The notes under the pieces are model-generated. The model did no database searches. It saw only the letters and a program-made list of their open reading frames with translations, and was not told the DNA's origin. Shown one piece after another: positions 56,915 through 64,000 of a DNA stretch of 64,000 nt; the first letter of the stretch is position 1; each line of letters opens with the position of its first letter. This DNA comes from Armillaria gallica (Eukaryota; Basidiomycota; Agaricomycetes; Agaricales; Physalacriaceae). The translations under genes were made by a program, and so were the position numbers. The stretch lies in the NCBI GenBank assembly GCA_037576215.1, contig JBANDB010000005.1, positions 3,100,001 to 3,164,000 of the forward strand, given 5' to 3'.

Positions 56915-57939
56915 AAGGTGTGTCGTGGGAGGACAGTGATTGGGAAGGTGAGACGACTACCGTGAGGCTATCTTGCGAAAGGTCAGTAAGTGTTTAGGGG
57001 TAAAAGATCAAACTAACAATGACATGGGGATGAAACGTGGTGTTGGTGTTGGTAACGGCACAAGGACCCATGGTAGACGCTTCCTATCGCATCCGTTTCG
57101 TACGATTCTAAGATCTCGATGTCGCGTCCGCATTTCTTTAGTACATTTTCATGCGTCACGTACAGAGCTGAATAGTTTACACTTAGCAAAGTCACGGCAG
57201 AAGTGTACGGAGACTGACCAGCTCAATAACGAAACAGAATTCGCAAGTGCTCTAAATAGTGGAGCAAGACGTTGGGTACCGGGACACGCGGTCTAATAAC
57301 GTTGATGAAATTTTACGTCCGCGATGAAAGAAAGCTGCGCATCGATAGTTCAACCATTTCTGAGTTTGTGTAGCGATAAAGCACGTACTGCTAGGGGAAT
57401 TCGATCACAGATAGAACTATGGCAGCCAATCAGTCGATGAGGGCTTATGGCACCATGCGACGCTGATAAAAGATGGGTTGGTTGTAGGGCTCACAGCAGA
57501 GAAAATCCACATACGAGATTGGAACATAATCGTGAGCCTTACTAGCGCCTAACATCTAGAGGGTGGACTTGGTTGCGTGAGTCTGCGAACGTTTGCAAGG
57601 CGCAACGTTATCTAATTATCAGAGAGCAAAGGTGGCATCGCAGAGGGTGAAGAAGATGGTCGACAGGTTGGGTTTGGGGAATCACCGTCGTCGTCGTCGG
57701 CTGCTAAGGAGAGAACGGTGGCTTGTGAAGAGAATGAGAAGCTGGCGCGTCGTGAACGTCGTCACCGCCTACGAAGATGACGGTCGTGATGACTAGCGTT
57801 GACTGCCTTTTTGGACTTGTGTACGCGGCGGCTGTGCTGCACCGACTGTTGCTTTATCGCTATCAAGGCCGGGCATCAATGGCAGATAGCTTGCCATGTC
57901 GCTTCCCACTGTCCTGATTGAAGCTAGCAAGCTAGACGT
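56915..57939. other. Spacer, no confident gene
   Basis: Only short open frames are seen. A CGTCGT-type run at 57,684-57,700 is the only visible low-complexity element. Confidence 0.35.
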
Positions 57940-60900
57940 CTGCATCCCCATGCCAATCCGCTGTAACACGCGGTATCGACAAGGATATCTTTGTGCCCGT
58001 TACAGAATCCACAGCCTTGGGGTTGGTGAGCACTTCGCCTGCCAGAGTCGGCTGGGCGGAATGCTTAGAATGCCATAAGCTTCGGTGGCTTTGTGCTGGA
58101 GAGGGTTCGGAATCTTCTTGTGAAAAGACGCAGAGGGATGTAGAGAGACTGGAACGGCGGTGTTCGAAGCTTGAAGTGCTTGTTATACGGAGGACCCCTT
58201 CTCGCTGCCCATCGTCGCACGCCTCGTCGCTACTTGCCTGGGAACATTGGACCATGGCGGCGTATTGGGGGGAACGGCGAACGCAGTAGTGTTTGATAGT
58301 GAGAAGTTCGTCTTGAATGGTTTCGGCAGTGTAGAACACAGTAGCTGTCGGCAAACGATAACTGTGGTAGATGAGCAAAAGAGTTCAGCGAGATGAGAAT
58401 GGCCGGCGTACTCAAGGACGTCGATAGCACGGTCCCCTCTCTCTGCCTGCAAAATGCCACATTCTGTTCATCGCTTCCTCTTAGGCTATCCCCTGCATGT
58501 TGACGCGTCGAACCATTGTTTAGGTTGAGGAGCGGCCACCGTTGACGTTGACGTTGAGGTGCAAAGTTGAGGAATCGCCACGCCAAGGAATCGAACGAGG
58601 ATGGAGGAAGAGCTTTGTTTGCATGCGCGTCAAGACGAGGAGGCTTCGAGGCTCTGTATGTGTGCGCATGCTCGCAGTCAGATGGAGAGGGCGATCAGAA
58701 CTCCGATGGCAGCTTCCCTTCCGTCTCCCCCCGTCATCGACGACATCAGCAGCACCCTCGTCTATTCACCTAGCAAAAGCCTTCTCTGAAAGCATGCACA
58801 AGGCCTCTTCCCAAATGACTCCGAGTCGTCATAAACGTACTGGGAGGAAGGGAGGCGTAGGACTCGGCATCGTGTAGATGGAAGAGTGGCCGTGGGTAGG
58901 AAGAGAATGACGTGTCCATGATCTTCGTCGGTCGATTCTCATATGGAGCCTACTTTGAGCTCTAGCTGTTAGACTCAAGGCCGCAAACAATTCTCTTGGC
59001 TGTAAGTCTCCCATTCTTATCCCGCTGAACTCGTACTAATGGTCGCCAAGACGTTCTCCAAACCTTTGCTATCCTCTTTTCACGCGTCCTCTGTTCTTTG
59101 AACCCTAGTCAACCTTCCGTCTCTTGCTTCTTGCATGTTCCAAAATACACGCACCATGCACGACCAGCCTCCTACTAAATGTACCAACCGTCGGTCGTCT
59201 TCTGCCTCCCTTCGACGTATGTTCATGGCTCCTGGAGTTTTACGCTGGCAACTTGATTGGCCCGAGGACCCGGACATGGAAGAACGCATAGAGGATCCAC
59301 TCGGTATACAGATCGTCCCTTTTCTTGATAGACCATGACTGCGAACTTCACTCTGAGTCTCATGCCAACTACCGGAAGTCGCTAGTGACGTTTTGGTGAC
59401 TGCAAGGGTCGCAGGCAGGGCAGCGCGTCGCCGTCAACCAGCATGTTTCGAATGACTCTATGGTATGTCTGCCGTCGTCATCTCAAGCGCAGAACTCGTA
59501 TTGACGCCAATGTCCTTTGCAGTTCATATAATCATTTATCGGGAAAAGACAGCAACGAATGACTTCAAGGAGTGTGTTTGTCGGCAATACCGTCAGAGCG
59601 CTCCGAGTCAATGCCATACCCTCGTAACCGTCTCTACTATCGCCTCATCTTCCTTCGCCTCGGTCTATTCACCCTAGAACTCCGATACGCAAAATCCTGA
59701 CTTCCCAAGAACGCGTACTTCCTTCTAAAATCTGGCGGTGGCTGGAACTTATGGCTCGACTGTCCAGAGCAGGTATTCCACTTCAAATCTTCTTCGTATG
59801 GCGCATGCAAGCAAAGCATACCATCATTTCCTCCCGTCTACTTCTGTATGCATATCAGGAGGTCCGGAGCTCGAGTTGCAGCATTATTCCTTGTTCCGCT
59901 CATCTTCCACCGAGTCTACATACACGAAGACGCCGTTATGATTGATCATCAGTCCGAAGTCGACTTCAATACCGGAGATGGGATGGTGGATTACGTCTGT
60001 CTCGACCCTTGCCAGGAAGGAAGGAACTCGTTTCTTGACTTGGTGTCTGGTAGCGTGAAGGGGATGCCATCGCCCTCATCTACGGTATTCGCTGTGTCCC
60101 GACGTGACTCGGTCGTTGAAGTCATTGTGGGTTTTGCTAAATGGTACCGCTAGTTCTCGTGCTATGATGGACGCATGCAGGATTTGGCGGTCTAAAACGG
60201 AGACGGTCGGCATCACCACTGTTGGTTGTCGAAATTCTATTTCATATCCTCCAGCGTACTCTCCAGGGCCCTCCGACGGAAGACTATCATCGGTCCAATG
60301 TGGCCATATCATTCTCCTGGTCGACGGCTCTGTGCTTCTTTTAATCATACTCGCCGGCAGCTCCTGCCGCAATGCAACGCCAGCGAGCATGCTCTGGACC
60401 AAACAAAAGGTCCACAGTCACAGAGCCCATTCCGCCACTATTACCCAAAAATTCGGATCCTTCAAAGTAGCACCCGACGGTCCTTCTTTTCACGCCCCAA
60501 CAGCGGCGATGCTTCAACTTGAACGACTCTCAGGGCCTGGTTCGCGTGGATGACGCGCCACCAAGACAACTTTGGTAGAGGACAGAATTGGGGAGGGATA
60601 GGATTCGGCATCGTACTACGAGTCTAGTATGTTCACGAATATCGTTCTGTTGACCTTGTACTGATATCACCTTTCTCTATAGTTCATAGTGGACGATATC
60701 AAGGACTCGTCCTTCGCATGGATACTGCTATCCTCCTACTGTATGGATGACCTCCCACAACAGCACGCCCAATATAACCAACGCTGGATCAATGACGCAT
60801 TTCTGTGGAATACCTCTAGCACGTGATGGACATCAATCACTGAGATCAACCAATGTCCTTGCGGCGAACCTTTGGTCAACGTACAGCTCTCCTCTCTCTA

Positions 60901-62870
60901 CGACAACACCATCCCCCTTTTCACCCACCGCTGCCCTTGCCATTCATTAGGGCATTTCTCGAATGAAGACACATACACGCACACAGAAACCCCTCCCCTC
61001 GTCGTACTTTTGTTCGATTTCTTGATGTGGAAATTCCTCCATTTGCACCCGCGACACCTCAACTAGAACTGTGCTCAGATGACGCGTCTGGGATGGAAGG
61101 AAGTGCAGAGACAGCATCTTGCAGACAGAGAGACAGGAAGGACGTCTCCTGCGTAAGACTCGGAGGTCGGCCGGTAGACTTGGAGGACAGGGTAGTGGGC
61201 GTCCAAAGGGTTACAACCATCGTTACGTTCAGCTCAAAGACAGTGATCTCCTTCGAAAAAGATCCTGCGTTTGCCGTGCTCTCCGCTACACCTTGAACTG
61301 GTATATTCTTCTCGAACCTCAGGCTTCCCAAGCTGGATGTCGTCGACGGTTCCTACACGTAAAGAACGTCAACAGCTACGGGGTGGAAGCTCCGGCACAT
61401 TGTTAACCTTCGCCACTACACAAATCGTTGCCTTCATCTTTCTTTCTGTGACGTTTCTCTCCCCTCTTCGCTTCCATCAGGCTCCTCGTATTTCAGCTTG
61501 TGTAGAAAAGTCAGTACCACCGCTGTGGCTGTTACTTATGCGCCTGGTGTTTACTTTGGAAGTAATCAAGTGGAGAAAGCGATTTCGTTTGCCGGACAGA
61601 AGGTGTGAATGCCACTTGATCATCGAACGATAATTGTATGCGCGCTTGCTTGTGCTAAGATTTGACCTTACTATTCGTCTCGCGACTCTGGGTCTTGCAC
61701 GTTTGAACCTCCCCCGGAGAGGCTGGCGTCATGTTTTGACAGTTGGGACGCTAAATTGAGAACGATAACAGAGGAAGCCGAGAGTCTAGTACATACATCG
61801 CACGAGTCACTACTACTCAGTTACATAAAATACTAAAACATGAAAATAAAACATGCCTGCTCAAACGGACCTTCTCGGATTCAAACCGAGATCAATAAAT
61901 TTCCCATTGGTGATTATTCAAATACGCCAAAACGCCTCTATCAAATTCCGTGTCGATCAATGTGCTATTCCAACCTCCACATCTCTGTTTTCCGCCTCTT
62001 TCTCTGCTTCAATGTACAACATCGAAGGGACATGTAAAGGAGAGGAGTGTTGCGCGCATGAAAATGGCCAAGGAATCGCCTGTTTTAAAAAAAAGAATTC
62101 TATGCAGCGACATACCCAATACATCACATACGTAGAAATAAGTGTCAACGAAGAGAACGAGTAACGCGGAAGAGAGAGCGATGAGCGCACGGAATAAATA
62201 ACGAGATAGAAAACGCACAGTACAATCCGGTCGACCACGATACATATGGGGAAAGAAACGGTGCCAAAGGAGCTTCGTAGCCATTCTCGCTGGAGTCCAG
62301 TGTGCGTATAGTGACGGCCTCATTAACAGGTGCGAAGGAAGACAAAAGACAGACGAAGAAAATGGCTGGGAAAGGAGCCGGACTCGTGCACGACGCCCTC
62401 TCTACCACGAGGTTTCCTAGTCTGTTCATCCATTCTTCATTCGAGGCCACCGAAGCTCCCTTCTCTCGTAGCCGTTTTTCGGAGATTCCTTGGTCAGTAC
62501 TACATCCAAGGGTAGCACATCCTCAATTTGAAAGGGGAAGAGAGGATGGGCTGAGAGGAAGGGAGACACGGTGCAGGGAGAGGACCGGCTAGTGGGAAAA
62601 CGCCTAGCTTCGCTCATACCGCCGTCATCCGGGCTCCAAATCTCCATACAGTTAGTGCGTTGGAACTTGCAACTTGACAAAGCTGGGTATTGAATGTTAA
62701 CAAATTGACGCGGACATTTGCTAGTGAGACGCCGTCGAGGGGAGAGAAGGGGCAGTTTACGCGTGTACAACTTCTGCGGAGTATATTAGCAAACTTCTGA
62801 AATGTCATTTTCGGTGAGGGAGCTCACGATAACATATGAGCAGACTAGGCAGCTTTGCAAGACGTCCGAC
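57940..62870 (+). repeat. Tandem ~4.9-kb unit, copy C (most complete)
   Basis: It starts with 'catgccaatcc' and 'gtgcccgttacagaatccac' (57,950-58,015). It has the landmarks 'ccgatggcagcttccctt' at 58,700, ATG at 59,156, intron 59,463-59,522, 'tgcatatcaggagg' near 59,847, 'gtgacgtttctctcccct' near 61,448, 'tacaatccggtc' at 62,221 and 'aacgcctagcttcgc' at 62,599. The start block recurs at 62,875, so the period is about 4.93 kb. No protein family is recognised. Confidence 0.6.
59848..60153 (+). pseudogene. Conserved exon-like block of unit C
   Basis: An open frame with a hydrophobic segment (V-A-A-L-F-L-V-P-L-I-F) is followed by D-G-M-V-D-Y-V-C-L-D-P-C-Q-E-G. It corresponds to 43,190-43,605 in unit A. 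Here the two pieces are in one frame, so this copy is closer to the ancestral state. The function is unknown. Confidence 0.4.
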
Positions 62871-64000
62871 CTCCCATACCAATCCACTTTGACACGCAGT
62901 GTCGACTAGGATATCCTCGCGTCCGTTACAGAATCCACAGCCCTGGGATTGTGGGAACTTCTGTCAAAGTCGGCTGCGCTGAAGGCTTAGAATGGCCATA
63001 AGCTTGGTGGATTGTGCCAAGAAGGGTGCGAAACTTGTCGTGAAATAGAGGGGATATAGAGACTAGCATGGTGTGGTCGAAACTTGAAGCGCCTGTTGCA
63101 TGGGAAAAACTTGACGAGTAGCCGGTAGACATGTCGTTCGACATCGCTCGTCGCTGTTGGCGTGGGAAGCTGAGTCTGATATCTGGGAACATTGGACTGC
63201 GGCAGCATAATGAGGAGGATGGCGAAACCAGTAGGGAAATTTTCGGCAGTGTAGAACACGGCAGCTGTCGGTGAACGTTTGAACTGTGATAGATGCAAGC
63301 AATGTCGATGAAAGAGTTCAGCAAGATGAGAATGGCCAACATACTCAAGGACGCCGATAGTACGGTCCCCCCTCCCGGTCTGCAAAATGCTCCTGGCTTC
63401 CTCTTAGGCCATCCCCTGCACGTTGACGCGTTGACGCGTCGAACCAAGTCTGAGCCCCGTTTAGGTTGAGGAGCGGCCACCGTTGGAGTGCAAAGTCGAG
63501 GAGTCGCCGCGCCAAGAAATCAAATGAGGCTTGAAGGAAGAGCTTTTGTTGCGTACGTGTCCAGACGAGGAGCGCTTCGAGGCTTTGTATGTGCGCGCAT
63601 GCTCGCAGTCGGATGGAGAGGCCGATCCGAACTCCGATCACAGCTTCCCTTCCATCTCCCACCGTCACCAAGGACGACATCAACAACACCCTCATCTGTT
63701 CACTTAGCAAAAGCCTCCTCTTCGTCGTTCAAACGTTCAAGCGTTCACTGTTTTCGATCCTCTTTTCACATGTCCTTTGTCCTTTCTGCCCAAGTCTATC
63801 TGCCGTCGTCCACGCGCCATGGAAGACCGGCCTCCGACTAACTGTACCAGGCCGTCGGTCGTCTTCATACCAACACCTCCTTCCGATGTTCATTTATAAC
63901 TCCCGGTATTTTATGCTGACGACCTGATTGGCCCACATGCGACAAAAATCCGAAGCAGATGGAAATAAAAGATGCGGCAGAACACAGAGGATGTAGCTTT
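62871..64000 (+). repeat. Tandem ~5-kb unit, copy D (runs off the window)
   Basis: It repeats the start block ('gtccgttacagaatccacag' near 62,922), 'ccgatcacagcttccctt' at 63,634 and ATGGAAGACCGGCC at 63,819. It directly follows copy C, confirming a head-to-tail array. Confidence 0.6.

Noticed and set aside
61845..61925. tRNA candidate with a perfect CTCGG/CCGAG stem around TTTGAAT (minus strand)
   Set aside because: The T arm looks good, but no matching acceptor or D arm is found at the right distance.
1678..64000. CRISPR arrays, bacterial operons, rRNA or replication origins
   Set aside because: The content is eukaryotic (spliced genes, LTR retrotransposons). The repeats seen have no CRISPR-like regular direct-repeat and spacer structure, and no rRNA sequence was recognised.

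Overview
The window is eukaryotic and reads as an Agaricomycete (Basidiomycota) genome. The evidence is short GT..AG introns of about 48-60 nt, NACHT/STAND receptor-like genes with fungal-type N-terminal domains, and Ty3/Gypsy gag and pol proteins of the kind common in mushroom-forming fungi. I recognise no intact housekeeping gene.

Positions 1-38,700 are AT-rich and made almost entirely of transposable elements. The best-resolved part is a nest. An old minus-strand Ty3/Gypsy element (E1) has its 5' LTR at 20,264-20,790, and its gag reads leftward off the window edge. Two insertions split that gag. One is an X-family repeat (15,004-19,717), which itself carries a giant palindromic element (15,980-19,024). 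The other is an L-family LTR-like repeat (926-14,696), split by a complete Ty3/Gypsy chromovirus (1,678-13,564; 414-bp LTRs; target duplication GAAAT). The chromovirus is split inside its gag zinc knuckle by a 3.17-kb TIR element (4,541-7,711) with an 8-bp target duplication. Further right are fragments of other gag genes, a second E1-family LTR (a solo LTR split by another X copy), inverted-repeat elements and diverged repeats.

Positions 38,700-55,900 hold two paralogous minus-strand NLR-like genes (38,708-41,731 and 51,793-55,881). Each has an N-terminal STAND/HeLo-like domain, a NACHT ATPase and ankyrin repeats, and the two share all five intron positions. The second ends in a DM9/DUF3421 (lectin-type) domain. 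Its last exon is interrupted by a 380-bp MITE whose removal, together with one copy of its 8-bp duplication, restores the reading frame exactly. Each gene has one in-frame stop near the same point of the ankyrin region, but the two stops arose from different codons. The first gene has also lost its C-terminus.

Around the NLR genes (42,230-51,300 and 57,940-64,000) lies a higher-GC tandem array of a roughly 5-kb unit. Its exon-like blocks and intron positions are conserved between copies, but I could not assign a function. The NLR genes plus this unit look like a locally duplicated, birth-and-death cluster of the kind seen at fungal allorecognition or innate-immunity loci (inference).
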